This document shows, in pieces, positions 17,231-27,150 of a DNA stretch of 37,875 bases (position 1 is its first letter; the number at the start of each line of letters is the position of its first letter). The stretch lies in the NCBI GenBank assembly GCA_029777885.1, contig JAKORJ010000131.1:1-37875 (forward strand). Direction: 5' to 3'. The position numbers were made by a program, and so were the translations under genes. The notes under the pieces are model-generated. The model did no database searches, was not told the DNA's origin, and saw only the letters and a program-made list of their open reading frames with translations. This DNA is from Bacillota bacterium (GTDB lineage: Bacteria; Bacillota; Clostridia; Caldicoprobacterales; DTU083).

Positions 17231-18682
17231 TTATTGCTGTCGTTCCTTTATCTGCTGCTGCACCGACTCGATCCTTTGTTGGTTCAGCGAATAGCGCGAA
17301 TATGCCAACATGGCTGCAACCAGGCTCACTATGCAGCCGATCGCAAGTATCAGGCCCAGTGTCATTAGTGTGGCTCTGGGCTGAGATACCGCTTCTGCGT
17401 CAAACCCTACCAAATCCAGCAATATACCCAGCAGGAATATGGCTATTGCCTGGGACAGCTTGTAGCAGAGGGTCATGCACCCGTAAAATACGCCTTCGTT
17501 TCTGAATCCCGATGAAAGCTCCTCTACATCGATCGTATCGGCGATCATGGACAGAGGGAGAGAGAAAAGTCCACCCATGCCAAAGCCCGACAGGGCTGCA
17601 AATGGAATGAAATATAACACCTTTCCCGTCACAGCATCCCTGAGGAAAACAAGCATGAGGAAGTACAGGGCCCCTATAAGGGATGCAGCCAGTCCTGATA
17701 TCACAGTACGCTTTTTGTCCAGTACGGTCGATATCTTTACCCAGACCGGCTGGGACAGCACGCACATGCCGAACAGGACACCGAATATGATCGCAATGTC
17801 AGTATTATTGAACCGGAACGTATAGGTGAAAACATGCATGCCTATGGAGCTTATCAGCGCCGAGGCTATATTTGTAAGCAGATAGCCTGTCACCACATAC
17901 CTGTAATCCGCATTGGAAAATGCCCGCTTTACATCGCCAAGAAGGCCGCCTGTCTTTTTGTGTTCACTATCAGCCTTCTCAGCCGGTACCGGCAGGCATG
18001 GAATGTACTTCTTTGTGCTTAAATAGCATATAAGGCCGAATACCAGGGCTATGACCGACGAAGTCAAGCCCATGTTCCTATATGCCGCAGGGTTGAGCTG
18101 GCCCTGGGGGTACATCGGCGTCGGGTTGAAAAACAGGTACATGCCCATGACAGTGACACCAAAGAGGCCGAGTATAAAGAATATGGTTTTTATGCCCTGG
18201 ATGGAGCTCCTTTCGTTGTAGTCATCGGAGAGCTCGGCTCCTAAGGCAGTATGGGGTACTGAATATATAGTCATGGCTGTTTTTATCAGAAAAAGCAATA
18301 TGGCAAGGTATGCTGTCTTCAGAGTTGTTGACAGGCTGGGATCTATGACCCACAGGAAGTAGTTCGAAACCGCTATGAGCATGCAGCCGCTCAGCAGGTA
18401 AAAATGCCGTCTTCCGAAGCCCATTATCCGGGTATGGTCCGATATATAGCCCATCAGGGGGTCAGAAACACCGTCCCAGATTACGCTCAAGCCTACAACA
18501 GTCCCTATGATGCTGCCGGGTATGCCCAGTATTGCAGTAGAATAGAAAACCACATATGTGGCAACCAGCTGAAATACTATGCCGTAGGTCAGATTTCCAC
18601 TGCCATATCCTATTTTGTCTAGCAAGGGTAGTCCGGATCCATTGGTACGGTGATGTCTGTCTCTACTGCTGCTCTCCTGCAT
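17231..18682 (-). CDS. GPH-family (glycoside-pentoside-hexuronide:cation symporter) MFS transporter
   Basis: MelB-like signature (KIGYGSGNLTYGIVFQLVATYVVFYSTAILGIPGSIIGTVVGLSVIWDGVSDPLMGYISDHTRIMGFGRRHFYLL). The ORF extends to 18724 (GTG), but ATG 18682 has a GGAGG site. Confidence 0.88.
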   Translation of the reverse strand: MQESSSRDRHHRTNGSGLPLLDKIGYGSGNLTYGIVFQLVATYVVFYSTAILGIPGSIIGTVVGLSVIWDGVSDPLMGYISDHTRIMGFGRRHFYLLSGCMLIAVSNYFLWVIDPSLSTTLKTAYLAILLFLIKTAMTIYSVPHTALGAELSDDYNERSSIQGIKTIFFILGLFGVTVMGMYLFFNPTPMYPQGQLNPAAYRNMGLTSSVIALVFGLICYLSTKKYIPCLPVPAEKADSEHKKTGGLLGDVKRAFSNADYRYVVTGYLLTNIASALISSIGMHVFTYTFRFNNTDIAIIFGVLFGMCVLSQPVWVKISTVLDKKRTVISGLAASLIGALYFLMLVFLRDAVTGKVLYFIPFAALSGFGMGGLFSLPLSMIADTIDVEELSSGFRNEGVFYGCMTLCYKLSQAIAIFLLGILLDLVGFDAEAVSQPRATLMTLGLILAIGCIVSLVAAMLAYSRYSLNQQRIESVQQQIKERQQ

Positions 18683-18776
18683 CGATGCTAAACCTCCATG
18701 CAAATATCTTTTGTCTTCTGTCACATTTTATCATATCTGAGTAAATATTAATATCACCTGGTTTTAAAAGCAGCAT

Positions 18777-18813
18777 AAAAAACTCCCTGTAAGATTGACT
18801 TATATACAGGGAG
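18777..18813 (-). terminator. Intrinsic terminator of leuS
   Basis: Stem CTCCCTGTA / TACAGGGAG followed on the minus strand by TTTTTTATG. Confidence 0.8.
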
Positions 18814-18828
18814 GTATATATGGTGGGT

Positions 18829-21237
18829 TTATTTCACAACCACGTTCAGGATGCGGCCCGGTACATAGATGACCTTTACGACCGTCTTATCCAGGAACAC
18901 TGCTTTTAGCTTTTCATCCTCAAAGGCCTTTTGCTGCACTTCTTCCTGGGTGGCTCCGGCAGGTACCGTGATCTTGCCCTTGACCTTTCCGTTGACTTGG
19001 ACTGCTATTTCGACGACCTCATCCACCGTTTTGGCTTCATCCCACTTGGGCCATTCTTCGTCTGTGATCCGCGTCCCGCTGCCGTACATCGACCAGAGCT
19101 CCTCGGTTATATGAGGCGCTACGGGGTTCAGGAGTATCATCAGGGTCTTGAACTCGCCCCTGGTTATCCTGCCTGCCGCATAGAATTCGTTGACCAGGGA
19201 CATCATTGCGGCTATGGCCGTGTTGAACTTCAGGGTTTCAAAATCCTCGCTGACCTTCTTTATCGTGCGGTGGACACTGGTCTCAAGCTCCGGCGAGTAA
19301 TTTTCATCATCCGTCAGGAATTCAGGGAGCCTCCATACCCGGTCCAGGAACCTCCTGCAGCCTCTTACGCCGTTTTGCGACCAGGGCGCACTCTTTTCAA
19401 AGTCGCCGATGAACATCTCGTACGTCCTGAGCGTATCGGCACCGAACTCATTGACTATATCGTCGGGATTGACCACATTGCCCCTGGATTTGGACATCTT
19501 CTCGTTGTTTTCGCCCAGGATCATGCCGTGGGAGGTGCGCTTCTTATAAGGCTCCGGAGTCGGCACTACGCCGATATCATACAGGAACTTGTGCCAGAAC
19601 CTTGAATACAAAAGGTGCAGGGTCGTATGCTCCATGCCCCCGTTGTACCAGTCGACGGGCAGCCAGTATTCAAGGCTCTCCCTGGAAGCCAGCTCCTTGT
19701 CATTGTGAGGGTCAAGATATCTGAGGAAGTACCATGACGAACCCGCCCACTGGGGCATGGTATCCGTCTCGCGCTTAGCAGGCCCGCCGCACTTGGGGCA
19801 GGTTGTATTGACCCAGTCCGGCATGTTGGCCAGGGGTGACTCACCGGTGTCTGTCGGCTCGTAGCTCTCGACCTCGGGCAGCAGGAGCGGAAGCTCCTCT
19901 TCCGGGATCGGCACCCAGCCGCACTGGTCACAGTGGACCAGCGGTATAGGCTCCCCCCAATACCTCTGGCGGGAGAATACCCAATCCCGCAGCTTATAGT
20001 TGACCTTTGCCCTGCCCAGGCCCTTTTCCTCCAACCATTTTGTAATTGCTTCTTTGGCTTCTGCCACCTCAAGGCCATTTAGGAACCCTGAGTTGACCAT
20101 TACGCCTTTCTCAGTGTCGGTATAGGGCTCTTCCTCCACATTGCCCCCTGCCACGACCTCTACTATTGGCAGGTTGAACTTCTTTGCAAACTCCCAGTCG
20201 CGGGTATCATGCCCCGGAACGGCCATGATAGCACCTGTCCCATAGGACATCAGTACATAGTCGGATGTGAATACCGGTATTTCCTTGCCCGTTGCGGGGT
20301 TTACAGCCTTTATCCCCTTCAGCTCGACTCCTGTCTTCTCCTTTGAAAGCTCCGTGCGCTCAAAGTCGGACTTTTTATTGGCATACTCCCGGTAACTCCT
20401 GATCTCATCCATGTTTTCGATCCTGTCCTGGAGCTTGTCGATCAGGGGATGCTCAGGGGATATGACCATATAGGTAGCACCAAAGAGGGTATCAGGCCGC
20501 GTAGTGAACACCTTCAGCTTGTACCCCCCGGTCACCTCGAACTCCACTTCAGCGCCGGTCGAACGGCCGATCCAGTTCTCCTGCTGTATCTTGACCCTTT
20601 CGATGTAGTCAACGGTGGCAAGGTCATTGAGGAGGCGTTCGGCATACTCGGTGATTTTCAGCATCCACTGGTTCTTGACCTTCCTTACGACCTCGCTGCC
20701 GCAGCGTTCGCAAACCCCGTTTACCACCTCTTCGTTGGCCAGGCCGACCTTGCAGGAGGTGCACCAGTTGATGGAGGATTCGCTTTTGTATGCAAGACCT
20801 TTTTCAAAGAGCTTCAGGAATATCCACTGGGTCCATTTATAATAGTTCGGATCCGTGGTATTTACCTCCCGGGACCAGTCGAAGGAATAGCCCAGGGACT
20901 TCAATTGGGCCTTGAACCTGGCCACGTTCCTTTCCGTGACTATCCTCGGGTGGATCTTGTTTTGTATGGCATAGTTCTCCGTGGGCAGGCCAAAGGCGTC
21001 CCAGCCCATGGGAAAGAGCACATTGTACCCCTGGAGCCTGCGCTTGCGGGCAACGATGTCAAGGGCCGTGTAGGGCCTTGGGTGCCCTACATGGAGCCCC
21101 TGCCCCGAGGGGTATGGGAATTCCACCAGGGCATAGAATTTTGGCTTTTGCTTATCCTCGGATGCACGGAACGTACCTTCCCTGTCCCATATATCCTGCC
21201 ACTTTTTTTCGATCGCTTTTGGATTGTATTCATGCAT
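18829..21237 (-). CDS. leuS: Leucyl-tRNA synthetase
   Basis: 802 aa; [24 protein letters not shown]1 editing region [29 protein letters not shown]. Confidence 0.98.
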   Translation of the reverse strand: MHEYNPKAIEKKWQDIWDREGTFRASEDKQKPKFYALVEFPYPSGQGLHVGHPRPYTALDIVARKRRLQGYNVLFPMGWDAFGLPTENYAIQNKIHPRIVTERNVARFKAQLKSLGYSFDWSREVNTTDPNYYKWTQWIFLKLFEKGLAYKSESSINWCTSCKVGLANEEVVNGVCERCGSEVVRKVKNQWMLKITEYAERLLNDLATVDYIERVKIQQENWIGRSTGAEVEFEVTGGYKLKVFTTRPDTLFGATYMVISPEHPLIDKLQDRIENMDEIRSYREYANKKSDFERTELSKEKTGVELKGIKAVNPATGKEIPVFTSDYVLMSYGTGAIMAVPGHDTRDWEFAKKFNLPIVEVVAGGNVEEEPYTDTEKGVMVNSGFLNGLEVAEAKEAITKWLEEKGLGRAKVNYKLRDWVFSRQRYWGEPIPLVHCDQCGWVPIPEEELPLLLPEVESYEPTDTGESPLANMPDWVNTTCPKCGGPAKRETDTMPQWAGSSWYFLRYLDPHNDKELASRESLEYWLPVDWYNGGMEHTTLHLLYSRFWHKFLYDIGVVPTPEPYKKRTSHGMILGENNEKMSKSRGNVVNPDDIVNEFGADTLRTYEMFIGDFEKSAPWSQNGVRGCRRFLDRVWRLPEFLTDDENYSPELETSVHRTIKKVSEDFETLKFNTAIAAMMSLVNEFYAAGRITRGEFKTLMILLNPVAPHITEELWSMYGSGTRITDEEWPKWDEAKTVDEVVEIAVQVNGKVKGKITVPAGATQEEVQQKAFEDEKLKAVFLDKTVVKVIYVPGRILNVVVK

Positions 21238-21287
21238 GCTGAGTCACTTCCCTTTTCCTTATTTGCGTAGATTATTGGTTTAAATAT

Positions 21288-21583
21288 AGAAAAAAGGCCT
21301 TCATCCTCCATAGAGACGAAAGCCCGCGGTACCACTCTATTTGCCGCTTACAGGCACTTCAGCGCATTTGCCCATAAAACGGCCACCTTGAAAAGATAAC
21401 GGCTTTACCGGCCAGGGCTACTAAGGTTCACCCAGGCAGCTCCGGGACGAGTTCGGCCCTCGTTTTTGCACGCCTTTCACCGGTAATGGCGGCTCTCTTT
21501 GAAAAACGGCCGGGCTTACTACTTCCCTTCATCACTTATTACAACAGCTCACATTGCATATGATTGGCACTAAAATACTATTG
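21288..21583 (-). promoter_or_regulatory. T-box leader (Leu, specifier CUC) upstream of leuS
   Basis: Minus strand: AGAGAGCCGCC...GGTGAAAGGCG stem I region, specifier context GAACTCGTCCCGG (CTC at 21449-21451), T-box sequence AGAGTGGTACCGCGGGC, then GGCCTTCATCCTCCATAG...GGAGGATGAAGGCCTTTTTTC terminator. Confidence 0.93.
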
Positions 21584-21589
21584 CCACTT

Positions 21590-21618
21590 ATTATAGCAAA
21601 AAGCTTAGAGTATTACAA
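21590..21618 (-). promoter_or_regulatory. SigA-like promoter for the T-box/leuS transcript
   Basis: Minus strand TTGTAA-17 bp-TATAAT with TGC extended -10. Confidence 0.7.
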
Positions 21619-21619
21619 C

Positions 21620-22528
21620 TTAAGCATAATTGTTTTCATAGATTCTTTTTACTGCCTCATAGGTATAGGAGTCATCCATGCCCCCTGGGAAGGTAACTGC
21701 CAGGGCTCCGCTGGAATTCCCCCACTGGGCACACTTCTCAAGTTCAAAGCCATTTAGGAAGCCATACAGGAAGCCCGCGTTAAAGAGGTCTCCCGCCCCT
21801 GTCGTATCCACCGGCATGATGCCTTTAACCGGCGGAACCTCTATCAGGTCCCCGCCTTTTATCACAAGGCAGCCCTTGGCCCCAAGCTTGACAACCAGGA
21901 TCTTCACATACCGTGACAATATATGAGCTGCCTCCCTTACATCCTCTGTCCCGGTCAGGGTGCAGGCCTCCACCTCATTGGGGGTAAAGATGTCTATGCA
22001 CTTAAGTATCTCCTTGATATCTTCCACCTTGCGGTCAGCCGACCAAGAGGTATCGAGGGATATGGTGCAGCCATGCTTTTTTGCCAGCTCGATCATGGGC
22101 AGGGTACCTACATAGGCTATGTGGGAATGGACATGCCTCGAGCTCTTGATATGCTCCTCCAAGAATTCCGGATCGACATCCGACAAGTCATTTTTGTCAA
22201 AGCTTGCAAAGCCCCGTTCGTAGCCCAGGGACATGACTGCGGTAACAGATGTCCTTTTATCCTTTGACTGAATGACGGCCTCCGTATTCATGCCCGAATC
22301 CCTGAAAAACCTAAGCATTATATCCCCCATCAGGTCTTTCCCCAGCTGGGTGATGAATGCAGTCCTGAGTCCAAGCCTGGATGCGGCGACAGGGGTGTTG
22401 GCCCCGCCGCCGCCCTTGATCACAAAATCCTCTGAAAACTCCTCGGTGCCCGGTGAGGGCAGCCTTTTCATGCCTGTGAAGATAAGGTCCAGGCAGGATG
22501 AAGCAATGCACAAGAGGTCGTTTTTCAT
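21620..22528 (-). CDS. PfkB-family carbohydrate kinase
   Basis: 302 aa; KGGGGANTPVAASRLGL and PVDTTGAGDLFNAGFLYGFL (PfkB signatures 1 and 2). Confidence 0.9.
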   Translation of the reverse strand: MKNDLLCIASSCLDLIFTGMKRLPSPGTEEFSEDFVIKGGGGANTPVAASRLGLRTAFITQLGKDLMGDIMLRFFRDSGMNTEAVIQSKDKRTSVTAVMSLGYERGFASFDKNDLSDVDPEFLEEHIKSSRHVHSHIAYVGTLPMIELAKKHGCTISLDTSWSADRKVEDIKEILKCIDIFTPNEVEACTLTGTEDVREAAHILSRYVKILVVKLGAKGCLVIKGGDLIEVPPVKGIMPVDTTGAGDLFNAGFLYGFLNGFELEKCAQWGNSSGALAVTFPGGMDDSYTYEAVKRIYENNYA

Positions 22529-23946
22529 CTGTAATCCCCCAGGTAACGGCTGTGGACCCTCATGTAATCATCGAACAGGTCCCTGGCTATGGAATAGCTG
22601 TTCACCAGCGGATGGATCATCAGGGCTTCGATCGCAAGGTCCCTTGATTTGCGCCTGCAGGCTTCTATGGTAAGCTTTTCATAGCGCTTTATGGTCTTCA
22701 TGAGCAGGAGGTTGGACTCCGGTATCCTGTCTACCCTGGCCCTGTGCAGGCCGTCCTTGTCAACTATGCAGGATATCTCCACCACATCGTCGTCATCCAT
22801 GTCCTTTATGGCCCCATTGTTGGGTACGTTTACAGCTATCTCGACCCTGCGGTTATCCTTCTGAGCCTGGATATAATTGAAAGCTACCCCTGCATAGCCT
22901 TCAAGCAGTTCTATATTGTCCTTGTCCCCTTTGAGCTCCTCTATGCCAAACTGTTTTATGTCGATGGGCTTCATTGCCCTGCCGCTGCCGCCCAGCTCCA
23001 TCTGCATATAGGAGCCTTCCCGTTTCTGCATATAATACTTGTAAATCTCCAGCGCTTCTTCCGGGCTTGCCTCCACGTCCACCTGGCGCAGGGCGTCAAG
23101 CATCTGATCGTTTATCTCCTTTATGCTCTCCCCCCTGGTTTTCGGGGATGCCAGCATATTGTTAAGTGCCCGCTCCCGGTGATAGTAGTAATACAGGTAG
23201 CCGTTAGGTATGGATTTGAGCCGTCTTACCAGGTCGGTGTCGAAATACCTGAACTCATGGAAATTATCGATGAACTCATCGTGTTCAAACAGCCTGGGCA
23301 GTATATCCCTGCCGTTTATGACAACCTGGTCGGACCAGGTGAGATGGTTGAGCCCGTAGGTGCGTACGTTGAAGTCCGAGGCGTTGAGCCTGAGGGTCCT
23401 GCCCAGGCTTATCTTGGTCTCGGTAGCGTTGTCGCATATGCCTATTATATTGTCAAAGCCTGCATCATACAGGGCTTGGGTCACCAGGCCTGAAGGGTTG
23501 GTGAAATTGAAGACAGTGGCATTATTGCTTAAAGCCTTCACCCGGTTCATGATCCCGATGAGGTCAGGGATAGTCCTCAAGGCATAGGCAAAGCCGCCTG
23601 CCCCCGTCGTCTCCTGGCCGATCAGTCCGTGCTTCAGGGCTGTGCGCTCATCGAGCACCCTGGCTTCATCGCCGCCGGACCTGATGGTGGTGACCACATA
23701 GTCAGCATCCCTGACCGCCTCATCCAGGCTTGTCGTCAGCACTATCTCCAGCCTGACCCCAAGGGCATCCGCCTTTTTCCGGGCTTCGTACCTGGCCAGG
23801 CTGCCGAATATGTGCAGCTTTTCCCTGTCTATATCCATTATATACAGCTTATCAAAGCCCAGGCTTTGGGCATAGGCCGCAAAGGACCGGGCGAAGTATA
23901 TCGTTCTGACGCTGCCGCCGCCTATCAATGCTAGTTTCATGTGCAT
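22525..23946 (-). CDS. Glycoside hydrolase family 4 protein (6-phospho-glycosidase-like)
   Basis: 473 aa; LALIGGGSVRT start, QETTGAGGFAYALRTIP, NFTNPSGLVTQAL, IIGICDN (metal-ligand Cys), YGLNHLTW. 4-bp overlap with the downstream kinase. Confidence 0.88.
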   Translation of the reverse strand: MHMKLALIGGGSVRTIYFARSFAAYAQSLGFDKLYIMDIDREKLHIFGSLARYEARKKADALGVRLEIVLTTSLDEAVRDADYVVTTIRSGGDEARVLDERTALKHGLIGQETTGAGGFAYALRTIPDLIGIMNRVKALSNNATVFNFTNPSGLVTQALYDAGFDNIIGICDNATETKISLGRTLRLNASDFNVRTYGLNHLTWSDQVVINGRDILPRLFEHDEFIDNFHEFRYFDTDLVRRLKSIPNGYLYYYYHRERALNNMLASPKTRGESIKEINDQMLDALRQVDVEASPEEALEIYKYYMQKREGSYMQMELGGSGRAMKPIDIKQFGIEELKGDKDNIELLEGYAGVAFNYIQAQKDNRRVEIAVNVPNNGAIKDMDDDDVVEISCIVDKDGLHRARVDRIPESNLLLMKTIKRYEKLTIEACRRKSRDLAIEALMIHPLVNSYSIARDLFDDYMRVHSRYLGDYR

Positions 23947-23984
23947 TCCTCCAGTCAGTCAGGTTAAACGATTAACCCAGTAAG

Positions 23985-24013
23985 ATTATATTGTTATCCC
24001 ACTGCAAAGTCAA
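23985..24013 (-). promoter_or_regulatory. Strong SigA-like promoter for the GH4-kinase operon
   Basis: Minus strand TTGACT-17 bp-TATAAT. Confidence 0.8.
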
Positions 24014-24060
24014 CCATCCGGGAGTTTATCGCTTATAACAATATATAGATCAGAGGTTAG

Positions 24061-24088
24061 AAAACCCTCCCGCTGTGGAAGGGTTTTT
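24061..24088. terminator. Orphan terminator-like hairpin between divergent GH4 and GH18 genes
   Basis: AAAACCCTCCC-GCTGT-GGAAGGGTTTT (10 of 11 pairs) with TTTTTC on the plus strand. Confidence 0.55.
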
Positions 24089-24175
24089 CAATCCGGAAGG
24101 AATTATTCGGCAAGCCAGCGAATTATTATAAAAAGGCGCATTGCCTTGACAATTTAAATGAAAGCAGGTGTCAAA

Positions 24176-25201
24176 ATGAGAAAGCATACTATTGCCTATC
24201 TGGCTGACTGGACGAATTGGGAACCGGACAGGATGGATGCCGCAAAGCTCACCCATCTCAACTATGCCTTTGCCCTTATAAAGGACGGCCGGGTCACCGG
24301 CGACCATCTGAAAAAGCTGCACTTGCTCAAGGAACTCAAGCTGAAAAACCCTGGCCTGAAGCTCCTTATCTCGATTGGCGGCTGGGGGGCGGACGGGTTC
24401 TCTGATGCCGTATTCACCAAGGAGTCACGGCAGTTGTTTGCAGACACAGCAATTGAGCTCATGCTCGAGCATGACCTTGACGGGATCGACCTGGACTGGG
24501 AGTATCCCTGCAAGGACTGGGCCAACATAAAAGCCCGGCCCGAAGACAAGCCCAACTATACCCTGCTGGTCAAGCTGCTGCGCTCCAGGCTCGATGACCT
24601 GACCAAAAGGACAGGCAGGCCATACCTCCTGTCCATGGCTGCCGGGGCAGCCGAAATATTTGCAAATGACCTGGAACTGGATGAACTTGTGCCCTGCTTT
24701 GATCATATCAACCTTATGACCTATGATTTCAGCAGCGGTTCTGATATTGTGACCCACCACACATGCCTGTATCCTATAGCCGGACAAATGATCAGCGCTT
24801 CCAAGGCAGTGGAAGCTTACATGGCGGCAGGCGTACCCGCCGAGAAGCTTGTGCTGGGTGCTGCATTTTACGGCCGCGGCTGGTCAGGCCTTGATGGCGA
24901 CAGGCACCCGGTCGGCCAGACCGGCAAGCCCGGGGTCTCATTCAGGTATCCCGCCTGCAAAAAGGCCATAGCCGAAGGCAGCCAGAAGCGCTGCTGGGAC
25001 GATGAGGCCAAAGCCCCCTACCTGTGGAACGGGGATACCTTTGTGGGATATGATGACCCCGAATCCCTGTATCACAAGGTAAACTATGTGGTAAGCAACG
25101 GCCTGGCCGGGATCATGTTCTGGGAGTGGTCCCAGGACGAGGACAACGATCTCCTGACCGCCATATATGAAGCCTACCAGGGCCACAGGTTTCCAAGGTG
25201 A
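24176..25201 (+). CDS. GH18 chitinase-like glycosidase without a recognisable signal peptide
   Basis: Intact DGIDLDWEYP catalytic motif, LLISIGGWG, MTYDFS, GLAGIMFWEWSQD. ATG 24176 has AAAGCAGGTG upstream; the ORF extends to ATG 24158. Confidence 0.92.
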   Translation: MRKHTIAYLADWTNWEPDRMDAAKLTHLNYAFALIKDGRVTGDHLKKLHLLKELKLKNPGLKLLISIGGWGADGFSDAVFTKESRQLFADTAIELMLEHDLDGIDLDWEYPCKDWANIKARPEDKPNYTLLVKLLRSRLDDLTKRTGRPYLLSMAAGAAEIFANDLELDELVPCFDHINLMTYDFSSGSDIVTHHTCLYPIAGQMISASKAVEAYMAAGVPAEKLVLGAAFYGRGWSGLDGDRHPVGQTGKPGVSFRYPACKKAIAEGSQKRCWDDEAKAPYLWNGDTFVGYDDPESLYHKVNYVVSNGLAGIMFWEWSQDEDNDLLTAIYEAYQGHRFPR

Positions 25202-25899
25202 TCGATAAAGACAGGCTTATCTCCCTTGAATTCATCCTTTCTCTGAATAAGCTTATAAATGTCGGAGGCTGATTTTTCAGGCGGAAAATCAGCCTTGTCA
25301 TTCCGCACGCCTTGCATATAGGTCTGCATCCAGCCCGGGTGTACCACAAGCACCTGGCCTCCCTTTTCTCGGATACTGTTGTGCAAGATCGCCGACTGCA
25401 TGTTCAAGGCTGCCTTGGACATGCAGTATCCATACTCGCCCGTGCGCCAGCACCGCGCAATGCTGCCTGCCTCCGACGAGATATTCACGATGAGCTTGTC
25501 CCGGCTGTTTAATACCAGGTCGATCAGGGCGTGGGTCACCCTCAAGGCGCCGAGGGTATTCACATTGTATACCCTGAGGATCTTGTCAATATCCACATCC
25601 TCGAAGATAGCCAGATTGTTTTCCTCCGGACCCACAATGGCGGCATTGTTGATCAAAAGGTCGAGGCTGTCGGTTTCAATTTTGATGCTCTCAGCCGCCC
25701 TTTTGACGCTGGCAGTGTCCGAGATGTCAAGGTCCACCAGGTAAAGGTCGTCTCCGTGCTTTTCTTTCAGCCGGTCCAGCCAGGGCCAGTCCTTCATATA
25801 CCGACCGGCAAAGACACGATAATCGTTTTCGAGGAGGACTTCGGTCAGGCTGTAGCCAAGACCCCTGTCCGCACCGGTCACAAATGCATTTTTCTTCAT
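25174..25899 (-). CDS. Short-chain dehydrogenase/reductase (SDR)
   Basis: MKKNAFVTGADRGLGYSLTEVLLE, LLINNAAIVG, NISSEAGSI...YGYCMSKAALNM (YxxxK). ATG 25899 has an AAAGGGGA site; the ORF extends to 25947. Confidence 0.9.
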   Translation of the reverse strand: MKKNAFVTGADRGLGYSLTEVLLENDYRVFAGRYMKDWPWLDRLKEKHGDDLYLVDLDISDTASVKRAAESIKIETDSLDLLINNAAIVGPEENNLAIFEDVDIDKILRVYNVNTLGALRVTHALIDLVLNSRDKLIVNISSEAGSIARCWRTGEYGYCMSKAALNMQSAILHNSIREKGGQVLVVHPGWMQTYMQGVRNDKADFPPEKSASDIYKLIQRKDEFKGDKPVFIDHLGNLWPW

Positions 25900-26055
25900 G
25901 GAAAATCCCCTTTGCCGATGATTGTTGTTATACATATATGATACCACCTTTTTCTATTTACAAAAACAAAGATAAAGATAGTTCCATGTATGCATATGCA
26001 GTTTATATAAAGGGAAGCAAAAAAACGAGTACAGAAGTATAGAAAGGAGTATGAC

Positions 26056-27138
26056 ATGAAGTTTGAACTGCCTATTTACAGGGAACCGGATTTTACAAGA
26101 GAACCTATGGCAAGCAGCCCCGATGCTGAGTTCAGGCCTGTAGAAACAGATGGGACAGCCCCGGAAGGCTACCACGGGACCACAATCTACCCCGAGTACG
26201 TCAAGGTAAAGGGTGAATGGAAGCTGCTGAAGGAAAGCCGGATGGACTGCGTCGTAGTATTAAGGGATGATGATGAGCTGGAAGTCGTTGAATTCCGCAG
26301 GCTGAAAGCCGGTGACAGGGTCTTGGTCGGCCGGGAAGAGGACGGGAGCAAGGGGATTTTAGTCCATGTGGACGGGTTCCAGACAAGCCAGGCTGTAAGG
26401 GAGCCCTTCGCTTTCAGGACCGGCCGCTCCAGGGAGACCTCCTTTTCCAAGGACTATGACTTCCTGTATGAGCTTTTGAAATATGAGCGGGACCATGGAT
26501 ATATCGTCTGGGTCCTGGGGCCTGCCGTGGTTTTCGATTCGGACAGCAGGAACGGCTTCGTGTCCCTGATCGAAAAGGGCTATGTGGATGCGGTCCTGGC
26601 AGGCAATGCAATGGCGACCCATGACCTAGAGGCGTCAATATACAGAACTGCCCTGGGCCAGGACATATACAGCCAGGTCCCCATAGCTCAGGGACACTAC
26701 CACCACATCGATGTCATCAACAGGGCTAGAAAGTACAAGAGCCTGAAGGATTTCATAAAGGCTGAGAATATTGATACAGGCATAGTGCAGGCCTGCATCA
26801 GGAAGGACATTCCCCTGGTCCTGGCGGGCTCCATCAGGGATGATGGCCCCCTGCCGGATGTGATAGCCGATGCGTATGAAGCCCAGGACAGGATGCGCGA
26901 CCAGACACGAAAAGCCACGACCCTGATTTGCCTGGCCACCCAGCTCCATACTATAGCCTCGGGCAACATGACGCCCTCTTACATAGTACATAAGGGCAGG
27001 GTCAGGCCGGTGTTTATATTCACCGTCGATATTTCCGAATTCGTCGTCAATAAGCTGCAGGACCGGGGCAGCCTGTCGGTGATCTCCATAGTGACCAACA
27101 TTCAGGACTTTGTGGTGCATCTGAGAAACAATGTCTGA
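26056..27138 (+). CDS. Archaeal-type ornithine cyclodeaminase / LOR-SDH-like protein (TIGR00300-like), shortened N-terminus
   Basis: GTTIYPEYVKVKGEWKLLKESRMDCVVVL, VLGPAVVFDS...YVDAVLAGNAMATHDLEASIYRTALG, GHYHHIDVINRAR, VLAGSIRDDGPLPDVIADAYEAQDRMRD, DISEFVVNKLQDRGSLSVISIVTNIQDFV. RBS AAAGGAG. Confidence 0.8.
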   Translation: MKFELPIYREPDFTREPMASSPDAEFRPVETDGTAPEGYHGTTIYPEYVKVKGEWKLLKESRMDCVVVLRDDDELEVVEFRRLKAGDRVLVGREEDGSKGILVHVDGFQTSQAVREPFAFRTGRSRETSFSKDYDFLYELLKYERDHGYIVWVLGPAVVFDSDSRNGFVSLIEKGYVDAVLAGNAMATHDLEASIYRTALGQDIYSQVPIAQGHYHHIDVINRARKYKSLKDFIKAENIDTGIVQACIRKDIPLVLAGSIRDDGPLPDVIADAYEAQDRMRDQTRKATTLICLATQLHTIASGNMTPSYIVHKGRVRPVFIFTVDISEFVVNKLQDRGSLSVISIVTNIQDFVVHLRNNV

Positions 27139-27150
27139 TCTTAATTAACA

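Noticed and set aside
20449-21270. 273-aa plus-strand ORF opposite leuS
   Set aside because: Mirror-frame ORF of a well-supported synthetase; no recognisable motif and no operon context.
22744-23493. 249-aa plus-strand ORF opposite the GH4 gene
   Set aside because: Antisense artefact of the GH4 coding frame; hydrophobic composition comes from complementary codons.
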